From assembly GCA_041686955.1 (NCBI GenBank), contig JAWLCV010000046.1, forward strand, positions 1 to 33,948: 33,948 nt of DNA, read 5' to 3'. Each line of letters starts with the position of its first letter. The stretch's first letter is position 1. A model generated the notes under the pieces. That model was given only the letters and a program-made list of their open reading frames with translations, ran no database searches and was not told the origin of the DNA. This document shows positions 1 through 7,871 of the stretch, one piece after another. Source of the DNA: UBA7803 sp041686955 (GTDB lineage: Bacteria; Pseudomonadota; Gammaproteobacteria; Pseudomonadales; Azotimanducaceae). Both the position numbers and the translations under genes were made by a program.

Positions 1-94
1 GCAGCTCCCTGGCCACCAGCTCGGCGGTCTTGGGGACCCGAACCGCGGAGGTGCCCCTGGAGCCGGGACGTCGGGAGCCGGATTTCGTGTTCAT
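1..94 (-). CDS. GntR-family transcriptional regulator (N-terminal fragment)
   Basis: Only the first 31 codons lie in the window; the gene runs off the left edge. The ATG (complement of 92-94) follows an AGGACAG ribosome binding site that overlaps the TGA of the preceding synthetase gene, so this is the third gene of a leftward operon. After a basic, Ser/Gly-rich start, the peptide continues RVPKTAELVARELX. This matches the beginning of GntR/FadR-type regulators, where TAELVAxELRRxI is the first helix of the winged-helix domain. From family knowledge, these proteins bind short palindromes and respond to acyl-CoA or organic acids. The palindrome at 3340-3355 in front of the operon is a plausible target, by inference. 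The effector domain is not visible, so the FadR/FCD subclass is a guess. Confidence 0.55.
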   Translation of the reverse strand, partial: MNTKSGSRRPGSRGTSAVRVPKTAELVAREL

Positions 95-103
95 GTTCTG
101 TCC

Positions 104-1651
104 TCAGACCTTGCGCCGGGTTTCGTCGGGCCAGTAGCGATCCCTGAGCTGACGCTTCAACAACTTCCCGGTGGGCAGCCGCGGCAGGTCCGCCACGAAG
201 TCGACGCTGCGCGGACATTTGTACTTGGCGAGGCGGTCCTGGCAGAAGCGGATCAGCTCCGCTTCCAGCTCCGGCCCGGCAACCTGCGGGTTCACGAGCT
301 GAACCACGGCTTTCACCTCTTCCCCGTACTCGGGATGGGGCACGCCGATCACCGCCACATCCATCACCTCGGGGTGCGTGGTGAGCACGTTCTCCGCCTC
401 CTGGGGGTAGATGTTCACGCCCCCGGAGATGATCATGTGGGACTTCCTGTCGGTGAGGAAGAGATACCCCTCCTCGTCCAGGTAGCCCATGTCGCCCAGG
501 GTGTGCCAGCCGCGGTCGTTGTAGGTTTCCCGGGTCTTCTCCGGATCGCCGTGGTACTCGAAGTCGGCGCCGCCGTCGAAATAGACGATGCCCACCTCCC
601 CCGGGGCCAGATCCTGGCCGTCCTCACCGACGATGTGGACCGCCCCCTGCAGCGCCCGACCCACGGTGCCGGGACGCTCGAGCCACTCCTCGGGCCCCAC
701 GGCCACGAACCCTCCGCCTTCGCTGCCGGCGTAGTACTCGAAGATGACCGGCCCCCACCACTCGAGCATGGCGTGCTTCACCTCCACCGGACACGGCGCC
801 GCCGCGTGGATGACCGCCTGGAGGCTCGAGACGTCGTAACGGGCGCGGGACTCGGGGTCGAGCTTCAGCATGCGCACGAACATGGTGGGCACGAACTGTC
901 CCCGGTTCACCCGGTAGCGCTCGATGAGCGCCAGCGCCGTCTCTGGGTCGAAGCGCCGCATCAGCACCACCGTGCCGCCGAGCCGCTGCACCGACAGGCT
1001 CCAGGCGAGGGGCGCCGCGTGATACAGGGGTGCCGGGCAGAGATACACGGTGTCCGCCGAGAAGCCGTACAGCCCGGCCATGAGCTGGGTCAGGCCGTTG
1101 GGCTCGCTGTCCGCGGGGCGGCGTGCCAGCGCCCGCAGAATGCCCTTGGGGCGTCCGGTGGTGCCGGAGGAGTAGAACATGAGCTCGCCTTCGAGCTCCT
1201 CCTCGAGGGGGGCGTCGGACATTTCCGCGAGACCGTCTTCCAGGGCGCGGTAGCCTCCGGACGCGGGGCCGAGGGTCCAGCGCCGCACGGCGGGATCGAT
1301 CCCGGCGTCCAGCTCCGCCGCCACCGCCCCCACGCCCGGGGAGATCAGCAGCCACTTGGCCATGCAGTCGTTGACCACGTAGGCGGCTTCGTCGGCGGTC
1401 AGGTGCCAGTTGATGGGGGTGAGGTACAGCCCGGAGCGCAGCGCCGCCCAGGCGACCACCAGCACGTCGGGCAGGTTCTCGGCCATCACCGCGATGTGAT
1501 CGCCGAACCCGAGACCCTCCTCGCGCAGCAGCCGGGCGCAGCGGATGGAGCGCCGGTTCAGCTCGTCGTAGCTCATGGTGGCGCCGGTCTCGGCGTCCAC
1601 CAGGGCGATGCGGTCACCGCCCGCGGCGGCGTGTTCGGCGATCCGGCTCAT
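104..1651 (-). CDS. Acyl-CoA synthetase (AMP-forming, FadD-like)
   Basis: A 515-residue member of the ANL adenylating family, which activates a carboxylic acid to its CoA thioester through an acyl-adenylate. The P-loop YSSGTTGRPKG is at about residues 160-170. The A5 region reads YYAGSEGGG, the hinge/A8 region GDMGYLDEEGYLFLTDRKSH, and the A10 catalytic lysine lies in PTGKLLKR (about Lys496). The open frame continues upstream into the previous gene. The ATG at 1651 is chosen because it begins a normal N-terminus (MSRIAEHAAAGGDRIALVD) and overlaps the TGA of the upstream synthetase as ATGA, which suggests translational coupling. The substrate is not predictable; cholate, cyclic and long-chain acids are all handled by similar enzymes. 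It is the second gene of the operon 3276 to 1. Confidence 0.9.
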   Translation of the reverse strand: MSRIAEHAAAGGDRIALVDAETGATMSYDELNRRSIRCARLLREEGLGFGDHIAVMAENLPDVLVVAWAALRSGLYLTPINWHLTADEAAYVVNDCMAKWLLISPGVGAVAAELDAGIDPAVRRWTLGPASGGYRALEDGLAEMSDAPLEEELEGELMFYSSGTTGRPKGILRALARRPADSEPNGLTQLMAGLYGFSADTVYLCPAPLYHAAPLAWSLSVQRLGGTVVLMRRFDPETALALIERYRVNRGQFVPTMFVRMLKLDPESRARYDVSSLQAVIHAAAPCPVEVKHAMLEWWGPVIFEYYAGSEGGGFVAVGPEEWLERPGTVGRALQGAVHIVGEDGQDLAPGEVGIVYFDGGADFEYHGDPEKTRETYNDRGWHTLGDMGYLDEEGYLFLTDRKSHMIISGGVNIYPQEAENVLTTHPEVMDVAVIGVPHPEYGEEVKAVVQLVNPQVAGPELEAELIRFCQDRLAKYKCPRSVDFVADLPRLPTGKLLKRQLRDRYWPDETRRKV

Positions 1652-3276
1652 GTCCGCTCCCGGCTCTCGGCACGCAGGCGATCCCGCAGCTCGAACTTCT
1701 TCACCTTGCCGGAGGCCGTGCGCGGCAGGTCCGACTCCACCACCAGCCGTTCCGGGGTCTTCTGCCGGGCCACGTTCAACGAGGCGAAGTGGGCCCGCAC
1801 GTCCTCCAGGGTGAGCGAGTGTCCGGGCCGCAACACCACGAAGGCGCAGACCTTCTCGCCGAGGCGCGGGTCCGGCATGGCGGCCACCGCCGCTTCCGAC
1901 ACACTGGGATGCATGGCCAGCAGGTCCTCCACTTCCTTCGAGGCGATGTTCTCGCCGCCGCGAATGATGATGTCCTTCTTGCGGTCGGTGATGGTCAGGT
2001 AGCCGTCCCCGTCCATGCGGCCGATGTCGCCGGTTCGGAACCAGCCCTCCGGGTCGAAGGCATCGGGGTTGAACTCCGCCTGGTGGTAGCCGAGGAACTG
2101 CTCGGGTCCGATGGAGAGGATCTCGCCGTCCTGCCCGGGCGGCAGATCGCGGCCCGCATCGTCCACGATGCGAACGCTGCAACCCGGCCGCAGGGTGCCG
2201 TCGGTGCGCGCCCGCTTGGCCGCCGGCTGCTCCGGCTCGCCGGCGGTGATGGTGGGGTGCTCCGAGGAACCGTAGCTGCGAAAGGTGACGATGCCCTGGC
2301 GCTCGCAGCGCTCCACCAGCTCCGGGGGCACGTTCGCCGCACCCACCATGTAGGTCTCGATGGTGGAGAGATCATGGCCGCCGGCAGCGGCCGCTTCCAG
2401 GAGCGAAGTGAGGAAGTAGGGCGTGCCCGAGGACGAGGTGACGCCGTAACGCTCCACCAGCTCCGCCGCCGCATCGGCGTTCCAGGCGTCCATGAGCACC
2501 GACTCCGATCCCGAGAAGTACAGCCGAAGGATGCCGAGCACGCCGGCGATGTGGCCCGCGGGCCAGGGCGAGAGGACCACGGAGCGCCGGCCCGTATCCC
2601 CGCCGTTGTTCGCTCTGAGCTCCGCCAGCAGGGAATTGTGGGAGTGCAGCACGCCCTTGGGATCCGACGTGGTGCCCGACGTGAACACCATCAGCGCCAC
2701 GTCGTCGGGATCCAGCACCGGCTGCGGATAGTCGGTGGTGGCGGTCGCCTCGAATTCCGTCCAGCCGATGCAGCCCGGCGGCGCCTCCTCGCCGATGATG
2801 AGCACGTGCTCCAGCGCCGGGGTGTCCTCCAGGTGAGCCAGGCGGTCCAGATAGTCGATGTTGCGCCAGCGGTCCGGCATGACCAGAAGCTTCGCCCCGC
2901 TCTGGCGCAGGATGTAGCTCACCTCCGCGGCACCGTAGATGTGGATGATGGGCAGCACGACGGCGCCGAGCATCATGGTGGCCTGGAACATCAGGTTGCC
3001 TTCCACCCAGTTGGGCACCTGGATGGCCACCACGTCGCCGGGGCGGACCCCGAGCCGGTGGAGGGCGCCGGCCAGCCCCGCGGCCCGGGTGTATAGCTCG
3101 TCGACGGTGAGCTCGCGGATTCCGCTCTCGGTGTAGAAGACGGTGCGATGATGCTTGAACCGCTCGCGGCCTTCGGCCATGGCCTGGGGGAAGGTCTGGG
3201 TGCCGTAGTATCCTTCGACGTACCAGCGGCGAACGAGGGCGCTGCGGACGCCGTCGGGGTCGAACAGTCTGGACAA
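1648..3276 (-). CDS. Acyl-CoA synthetase (cyclohexanecarboxylate/long-chain CoA ligase-like)
   Basis: A 542-residue ANL-family CoA ligase and the first gene of the leftward operon. The P-loop is VFTSGTTSDPKG (about 197-208), the A8 region contains TGDIGRMDGDGYLTITDRKKD, and the catalytic A10 lysine is in TASGKVKK (about Lys524). The N-terminal segment (RRWYVEGYYGTQTFPQAM) resembles the cyclohexanecarboxylate-CoA ligase/AliA branch more than FadD; this is a family impression, not a search result. The start is TTG (complement of 3274-3276), supported by a strong GGAGGAGG ribosome binding site a few bases upstream. Its 3' end overlaps the next synthetase by four bases. Two different ligases side by side suggest substrates of different size, or side-chain versus ring activation. 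Confidence 0.88.
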   Translation of the reverse strand: MSRLFDPDGVRSALVRRWYVEGYYGTQTFPQAMAEGRERFKHHRTVFYTESGIRELTVDELYTRAAGLAGALHRLGVRPGDVVAIQVPNWVEGNLMFQATMMLGAVVLPIIHIYGAAEVSYILRQSGAKLLVMPDRWRNIDYLDRLAHLEDTPALEHVLIIGEEAPPGCIGWTEFEATATTDYPQPVLDPDDVALMVFTSGTTSDPKGVLHSHNSLLAELRANNGGDTGRRSVVLSPWPAGHIAGVLGILRLYFSGSESVLMDAWNADAAAELVERYGVTSSSGTPYFLTSLLEAAAAGGHDLSTIETYMVGAANVPPELVERCERQGIVTFRSYGSSEHPTITAGEPEQPAAKRARTDGTLRPGCSVRIVDDAGRDLPPGQDGEILSIGPEQFLGYHQAEFNPDAFDPEGWFRTGDIGRMDGDGYLTITDRKKDIIIRGGENIASKEVEDLLAMHPSVSEAAVAAMPDPRLGEKVCAFVVLRPGHSLTLEDVRAHFASLNVARQKTPERLVVESDLPRTASGKVKKFELRDRLRAESRERT

Positions 3277-3301
3277 GACGCCTCCTCCATCGATGGGTGG
3301 C

Positions 3302-3355
3302 GCGGGAGACTGGTTTTCTCCCGCCCGGGTCCGTAGTCTACTTGTTTATACAAGT
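3302..3355. promoter_or_regulatory. Divergent promoter region with palindromic operator
   Basis: The 102-base gap between the divergent synthetase operon and the dehydrogenase pair holds two inverted repeats. ACTTGTTTATACAAGT (3340-3355) has perfect 6-base arms around TTAT and is shaped like a GntR- or TetR-type operator. It contains a -10-like hexamer on each strand: TATACA at 3347-3352 rightward and TATAAA on the complement leftward. One repressor could therefore control both directions. No good -35 is visible. A second repeat, GCGGGAGA/TCTCCCGC (3302-3309 and 3317-3324, 7-base loop), would form a hairpin in the leader of the leftward operon. Assignment to the GntR regulator at the left edge is inference. 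Confidence 0.5.
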
Positions 3356-3378
3356 TGCACAAACCGGAGACCATACAG

Positions 3379-4596
3379 ATGGCTGAGGCTAGAGACGATC
3401 TGGAAGCATTCCGTGCCGAGGCGCGCGCCTGGCTGGAAGCGAACTTCCCCGAGTCATTACGGGGCAAGGCGGCCAGGTACATGGTGATGGAGGGCGGCGC
3501 GGAGCTGGACGACGACGCCCGGGAGTGGATCCGGCGCCTCGGCGAGAAGGGCTGGGGCACCCCCACCTGGCCGAGCCAGTACGGCGGCGGCGGCCTGACC
3601 GCCCGCCAGGCCCGGGTGCTGCAGGGAGAGATGAACGCGGCGGGCGCCTTCAATCCCATTCCCATGCGGGCGGGCATGGGCGTGACCATGGTGGGCCCGA
3701 CGATCCTGGAGTATGGCACCGAGGACCAGAAGCAACGCCACCTGCCGCCCATCTGCCGCGGCGAGGTGCGCTGGTGCCTGGGGTACTCGGAGCCCAATGC
3801 CGGCTCGGATCTGGCGTCGCTCTCCACCAAGGCAGAAGACGCAGGGGATCACTGGGTCATCAACGGCCAGAAGATCTGGACCTCCGGCGCCGACATCTCC
3901 GACTGGTGCGGCGCGCTGGTGCGCACCGATCCCGGCGCAGGCAAGCGCGACGGCATCAGCTTTCTCATGTTCACCATGCGCCAGAGCGGCGTGGAGACGC
4001 GGCCGATCCGGCTGATCGCCGGCGCATCCCCGTTCTGCGAGACCTTCTTCAACGACGCCCGGGCCGAGAAGAACGACCTGCTGGGCGAACTCAACGACGG
4101 CTGGAGCGTGGGCAAGCGCCTGCTGCAGCACGAGCGCGCCAGCCAGACCGGTGCCGTGGGCCTGGGCGGAGCACGGACCGAGCCGCTCCCGGAGCTGGCC
4201 AAGCGCTACGTCGGCACGGATGCCGAAGGCCGCCTGGCGGACCTGGACCTGCGCACCCGCCTGGCGAGCCACCTGATGGACGCCAAGGCCCATGCCCTGA
4301 CCCTGGCTCGGGTGGCCGCCGAAGCGAAGGACAACCCGGAAGTCACCGCGGCCGCCTCCATCCTCAAGAACTCGGCCACCACGGTGGCGCAGACCCGCGC
4401 GGAGCTGACCCTGGAGCTGATGGGCCACCAGGGGCTGGGCTGGGAGGGCGACGGCTTCGACGAGGACGAGATCGCTGCGGTGCGCGGCTGGCTGTCCGGC
4501 AAGGCCATGTCCATCTACGGCGGGTCCTTCGAGATCCAGAACAACATCATCTCCAAGAACATCCTGGGCCTTCCGGAAACCACCCAGAAAGGCTGA
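3379..4596 (+). CDS. Acyl-CoA dehydrogenase family protein (large-type subunit)
   Basis: A 405-residue flavoprotein of the acyl-CoA dehydrogenase family, expected to introduce the alpha-beta double bond of an acyl-CoA using FAD. Visible landmarks are the FAD-contacting segment GYSEPNAGSD, the INGQKIWTSGA strand, and the C-terminal FEIQNNIISKNILGLPE block. At the position of the catalytic glutamate of MCAD-type enzymes (YEGT) this protein reads YGGS, so the base must lie elsewhere or on a partner. The ATG at 3379 is preferred over the upstream in-frame TTG (3355) because CGGAG lies 10 bases before it and the TTG falls in the operator. The next gene, 26 bases downstream, is a second dehydrogenase, so a heteromeric enzyme like those of steroid side-chain degradation is plausible. 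Confidence 0.9.
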   Translation: MAEARDDLEAFRAEARAWLEANFPESLRGKAARYMVMEGGAELDDDAREWIRRLGEKGWGTPTWPSQYGGGGLTARQARVLQGEMNAAGAFNPIPMRAGMGVTMVGPTILEYGTEDQKQRHLPPICRGEVRWCLGYSEPNAGSDLASLSTKAEDAGDHWVINGQKIWTSGADISDWCGALVRTDPGAGKRDGISFLMFTMRQSGVETRPIRLIAGASPFCETFFNDARAEKNDLLGELNDGWSVGKRLLQHERASQTGAVGLGGARTEPLPELAKRYVGTDAEGRLADLDLRTRLASHLMDAKAHALTLARVAAEAKDNPEVTAAASILKNSATTVAQTRAELTLELMGHQGLGWEGDGFDEDEIAAVRGWLSGKAMSIYGGSFEIQNNIISKNILGLPETTQKG

Positions 4597-4622
4597 GCCC
4601 AACCAGAACAGGAAATCAGATC

Positions 4623-5759
4623 ATGGCGGTACTGACCGAAGAACAATCCATGCTGAAGGACCAGGCCCACGCCTGGGTCAGCGAAAAAGCGCCCGTGCAG
4701 AAGTTTCGCGAGATGCGCGACAGCGGCATCGAGACCGGCTTCAGCCCCGATACCTGGGGGGGTATGGTGGACATGGGCTGGCCGGGCATCCTCGTTCCGG
4801 AAGCCTACGGCGGCTCGGAGCTGGGCTACCTGACGTTCGGCCTGGTGCTCGAAGAGACCGGCCGACAGCTCACCGCGTCGCCGCTGTTCGCCTCCGCCGT
4901 GGTGGGCGCCACGGCGGTTCTCCAGGGCGGCAGCGCGGCACAGAAGCAGGCATGGCTGCCCGGGGTGGTGGATGGCTCCGCCATCCTCACACTGGCGGTG
5001 GACGAAGGTCCGCGGCACCTACCGGACGAGGTGGCGCTGAAGGCGGAGAAATCCGGCTCCGGCTACACCCTCACCGGGGACAAGCGCTTCGTCCTCGAGG
5101 GCGGCGCCGCCACGGCGTTCGTGGTCGCGGCGCGCACCGGCGGATCACCCGGGCAACGCCAGGGCATCACCCTGTTCCTGATGCCCGCGGACGCACCGGG
5201 AGTCAGCCGGCAGCCGCTTCGCACCGCGGACAGCCGCGGCTACGCCAACGTCCGGTTCGACGGCGTGTCGGTGGACGCGGGCGCCGTGCTCGGTGAGGTG
5301 GACCAGGGTTACCCGGTGCTCGAGGCTACCCTGGACCGGGCCCGGGCCTGCCTCGCGGCCGAGATGCTCGGCACCGCGGCCCAGGCCTTCGACATGACCC
5401 TGGATTATCTCAAGACCCGGGTTCAGTTCGGCCGGGTGATCGGCTCCTTCCAGGCCCTCGGCCACCGTGCCGCCGAGCTCTACACGGAGATGGAGCTGGC
5501 CCGCTCCTGCGTGGAAGCGGCGTTGCAGGCGGTGGACGCCGGCGCCGACGACGTGGCGGAGCTCTGCTCGCTGGCGAAGTGCAAGGCCGGCGATTTCCTC
5601 CACCACATGTCCAACGAGCTGATCCAGATCCACGGCGGCATCGGCATGACCGACGAGTTCGATGCCGGCTTCTACCTGAAGCGGGCGCGCGCCGCCGAAG
5701 CCATCTTCGGCAACCAGGCCTACCACCGGGACCGTTACGCCCGGCTGCTGGGGATCTAG
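4623..5759 (+). CDS. Acyl-CoA dehydrogenase family protein (small-type subunit)
   Basis: A 378-residue acyl-CoA dehydrogenase homologue directly downstream of the first. An AGGAAA ribosome binding site stands 7 bases before the ATG. The N-terminal helical domain (LTEEQSMLKDQAHAWVSEKA), middle beta domain and C-terminal helical domain are all present. The C-terminal signature is IHGGIGMTDEFDAGFYLKRA, typical of the small subunits or partner chains of two-gene dehydrogenases such as pimeloyl-CoA or FadE pairs. The usual SxPxxGSD FAD motif is replaced by LAVDEGPRHLPDE, so this chain may bind FAD poorly and act as the structural or acyl-binding half. Shared transcription and complementary motif losses support a heteromer with the 3379-4596 product; this is inference. 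Confidence 0.87.
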   Translation: MAVLTEEQSMLKDQAHAWVSEKAPVQKFREMRDSGIETGFSPDTWGGMVDMGWPGILVPEAYGGSELGYLTFGLVLEETGRQLTASPLFASAVVGATAVLQGGSAAQKQAWLPGVVDGSAILTLAVDEGPRHLPDEVALKAEKSGSGYTLTGDKRFVLEGGAATAFVVAARTGGSPGQRQGITLFLMPADAPGVSRQPLRTADSRGYANVRFDGVSVDAGAVLGEVDQGYPVLEATLDRARACLAAEMLGTAAQAFDMTLDYLKTRVQFGRVIGSFQALGHRAAELYTEMELARSCVEAALQAVDAGADDVAELCSLAKCKAGDFLHHMSNELIQIHGGIGMTDEFDAGFYLKRARAAEAIFGNQAYHRDRYARLLGI

Positions 5760-5760
5760 C

Positions 5761-5790
5761 GCCCCGTCCCAGCGGGCCCCGTCCCAGCGG
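5761..5790. repeat. 15-base tandem duplication
   Basis: GCCCCGTCCCAGCGG occurs twice head to tail (5761-5775 and 5776-5790), with GCCCCGG beginning a third copy. It lies just after the dehydrogenase stop codon and leads into the terminator hairpin. It looks like a replication-slippage duplication. Confidence 0.8.
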
Positions 5791-5829
5791 GCCCCGGCAC
5801 GGCGCGACTCAGCGCCGATTCCGGGGCCC
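5789..5829. terminator. Nested hairpin between convergent genes
   Basis: GGGCCCCGG (5789-5797) pairs perfectly with CCGGGGCCC (5821-5829). Inside it, CGGCGC (5800-5805) pairs with GCGCCG (5812-5817). The structure sits between the convergent dehydrogenase and enoyl-CoA hydratase stop codons and could serve both directions. There is no T-tract, so intrinsic termination is not proven. Confidence 0.45.
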
Positions 5830-5835
5830 ACCGCC

Positions 5836-6618
5836 TCACTCGCCGGTGAACCTGGCGTCCCGCTTCTCGAGGAACGCGGTCACCCCTTCCAGGTGATCCC
5901 GGGTACGGCCCGCCTCGTTCTGCAGCTGCGCCTCCAGCTCGAGCTGCTGCTCGAAGGAGTTCTGCCAGGAGTCCCAATACAGCCTGCGGATGAGACCCAG
6001 GCTCTTCGGCCCGTCGGCCAGGCGCCGGGCCAGGTCCATGGCACCGGCCATCAGCGCGTCGTTGTCGTCGTAGAGGCGATTGACCAGCCCCCACTGGTAG
6101 GCATCCTCCGCCGACAGGCGTTCGGCCAGGAGCGACAGCTCCACGGCCCGTCCCCAGCCGACGAGGCGCGGCAGCAGGTAGGTGGAGCCGCCGTCGGGCA
6201 CCAGACCGATCCTGGAGAACGCCTGGAGGAAGAACGCGCTCTTCGATGCACAGACGATGTCGCCCATGATGGCGAAGCTCATGCCCACGCCGGCGGCGGC
6301 TCCGTTCACCGCGGTCACCAGCGGCATGTCGAGCTCGCGCAGGGTCACCAGCAGGGGATGGTAGAACTTGCGCAGGAAGTCACCGGCACCGCCCTTGCGG
6401 CCGGCGCGCATGTCGTCCTGCAGGTTCGCGCCGGCGCAGAAGCCGCGCCCCTCGCCGGTGAGCAGCAGACAGCGGGCGCCGCTGTCGGCGCTGCGCACCT
6501 CGAGCACGGCGTCGAGGAGCTCCTGGACCATCTGCTGGCCCACGGCATTCATCACCTCGGGATGATTGAATTTGAGCACGGCCACCTTGCCATCGAGCTC
6601 CAGCGATACGCGTTCCAT
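5836..6618 (-). CDS. Enoyl-CoA hydratase/isomerase family protein (PaaG-like)
   Basis: A 260-residue crotonase-fold protein. The oxyanion-hole segments are GFCAGANL (about 59-66) and NGAAAGVG (105-112). Where classical enoyl-CoA hydratases have the second catalytic glutamate, this one reads GLVPDGGST with an aspartate (about Asp142), as in PaaG-type isomerases. An enoyl- or epoxyacyl-CoA isomerase, or a broad hydratase, is therefore as likely as a plain beta-oxidation hydratase. The start ATG at 6618 has AAGGAAG just upstream; the longer open frame has no ribosome binding site. It is divergent from the SnoaL-like gene (51-base gap) and convergent with the dehydrogenases. Confidence 0.88.
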   Translation of the reverse strand: MERVSLELDGKVAVLKFNHPEVMNAVGQQMVQELLDAVLEVRSADSGARCLLLTGEGRGFCAGANLQDDMRAGRKGGAGDFLRKFYHPLLVTLRELDMPLVTAVNGAAAGVGMSFAIMGDIVCASKSAFFLQAFSRIGLVPDGGSTYLLPRLVGWGRAVELSLLAERLSAEDAYQWGLVNRLYDDNDALMAGAMDLARRLADGPKSLGLIRRLYWDSWQNSFEQQLELEAQLQNEAGRTRDHLEGVTAFLEKRDARFTGE

Positions 6619-6668
6619 AGCCACTTCCTTCTGTTGTCGAAACCGGTGCAATCCGCAACCATACCGCA

Positions 6669-7106
6669 ATGGATGAAGACGACCTAGCACGCATCGAGCG
6701 CGCCTGCACCGCGCTTTCCGTCGCCTATGCCCGGGCCATCGACTTCCGCGATTACCATGCCCTGGTGGAGCTGTTCACCGACGACGGCATGCTGGACGTG
6801 GGGCGGCCCCTGGCGGGCCGTGACGCCATCTGGGCGTCGCTGCAGACCCGCCCGGACGAACTGCGTTCCCGCCACGTGATCAGCAACGTGTTCATCGACG
6901 TCTTGAGCCGGGACGAAGCGCGCGGGATCTCGTATCTGACCCTGTACCGGCATCACGGCGACGAGAGTCAGCGCCCGGAGCCGGCGCCGCTGAACGGACC
7001 GGCGGCCGTCGGGCACTACGAAGACCGCTTCGCGCGCACCGCCGCCGGCTGGCGCTTTCGCTCGCGGCGGCTGCACCTGGCGTTCCGCGATCCGGCCCGG
7101 TTCTGA
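6669..7106 (+). CDS. SnoaL-like / nuclear transport factor 2 family protein
   Basis: A 145-residue single-domain protein of the NTF2-like cone fold. Typical features are an N-terminal helix ending SVAYARAIDFRDYHALVELF, the strand DDGMLDVG, a central RSRHVISNVFIDV strand, and a C-terminal GHYEDRFARTAAGWRFRSRR sheet. Members serve as small hydratases, isomerases or ring-hydroxylation partners in degradation clusters; the exact reaction cannot be read here. No Shine-Dalgarno sequence is visible before the ATG, so initiation may be leaderless. It opens a rightward run with the HAD, HsaA-like and LLM genes, which favours a catabolic role. Confidence 0.75.
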   Translation: MDEDDLARIERACTALSVAYARAIDFRDYHALVELFTDDGMLDVGRPLAGRDAIWASLQTRPDELRSRHVISNVFIDVLSRDEARGISYLTLYRHHGDESQRPEPAPLNGPAAVGHYEDRFARTAAGWRFRSRRLHLAFRDPARF

Positions 7107-7111
7107 TCCCG

Positions 7112-7828
7112 GTGACCTCGAGGGAGCCCGCGACCGGCGACTACGCGGCCGTCATCTTCGATCTGGGTGGCGTGGTGTTTCGCTATCGTCCGGAGCAGCG
7201 ACTCGCCGGCTTCGCCCGCCTCACCGGCCTCCCGCCGGATGCGTTGCACAAGCGCCTGGTCGCCTCCGGCTACAGCCGGAGCTGCGACGCCGGACGCCTG
7301 AAGGGCGAGGCCGCCTACCGGGAAGGGGTGCGCCTGCTCGGCGCGCGGGTGAGCCTCAAGCGGTTCCGGGAGCTGTGGGTCCGCGCCTTCGAGCCGGATA
7401 GCGCCGTGGTGGAGATCGCCCGCCGGGCGAAGGCGCGGGTTTCGCTGGCCATGCTGAGCAACAACTCGGATCTGGTCCGCGCCGGCCTCGAGTCCCGCTA
7501 CGGCGAGGTGCTGGAGCTGTTCCGGCCACGCCTGTTCTCCGCCGACGCGGGCCTGATGAAGCCGGATCCGCGGCTCTTTCGCACCCTGCTCGAGCTCATG
7601 GGCCTGCCGGCGGAGCGGGTGCTGTACGTGGACGACGAGCCCGCCCACGTCGCCGCGGCCGCGGCCCTGGGCCTCGCGACCCACCAATTCACCGACGCGG
7701 CGGATCTGCAGCGGGCGCTGACAGCGCGGGGCTGCCTGGGCCCTGCCCCCGCCGGCGGTACGCCGGGCCGCGATACGCCGGGCCGCGGTACGTCGGGCGG
7801 CGGTTTCAACCGCGCCACCGATTCGTGA
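7112..7828 (+). CDS. HAD-superfamily hydrolase (subfamily IA)
   Basis: A 238-residue haloacid-dehalogenase-fold hydrolase. Motif I is IFDLGGVVF with the nucleophile at about Asp17; the usual second aspartate is glycine, as in many FDLGGV proteins. Motif II is AMLSNNSD, motif III GLMKPDPRLF and motif IV YVDDEPAH. The substrate is unknown: phosphatase, beta-phosphoglucomutase-like or dehalogenase are all possible. The start is GTG at 7112, six bases after the SnoaL-like stop, with no clear ribosome binding site. The C-terminal tail past about residue 208 is not part of the fold: it carries three 5-residue repeats (GTPGR, DTPGR, GTSGG) made by a 15-base tandem repeat. Confidence 0.85.
   Translation: MTSREPATGDYAAVIFDLGGVVFRYRPEQRLAGFARLTGLPPDALHKRLVASGYSRSCDAGRLKGEAAYREGVRLLGARVSLKRFRELWVRAFEPDSAVVEIARRAKARVSLAMLSNNSDLVRAGLESRYGEVLELFRPRLFSADAGLMKPDPRLFRTLLELMGLPAERVLYVDDEPAHVAAAAALGLATHQFTDAADLQRALTARGCLGPAPAGGTPGRDTPGRGTSGGGFNRATDS
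7757..7801 (+). repeat. Three 15-base tandem repeats in the HAD gene tail
   Basis: GGTACGCCGGGCCGC (7757-7771), GATACGCCGGGCCGC (7772-7786) and GGTACGTCGGGCGGC (7787-7801) follow one another in frame. They encode GTPGR-DTPGR-GTSGG near the C-terminus. Because the unit is a multiple of three, copy number could change without a frameshift. Confidence 0.85.
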
Positions 7829-7871
7829 TAATCGCCGCACCTTCGCCTGCGAAGCCTTGGCCGGAAGCGCT

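Noticed and set aside
335..2002. A 555-codon plus-strand frame opposite the two acyl-CoA synthetases
   Set aside because: The composition is typical of an antisense frame, and the opposite strand carries all ANL motifs.
3355..3378. TTG start for the first acyl-CoA dehydrogenase
   Set aside because: It lies at the end of the operator palindrome without a ribosome binding site; the ATG at 3379 has CGGAG at the right distance.
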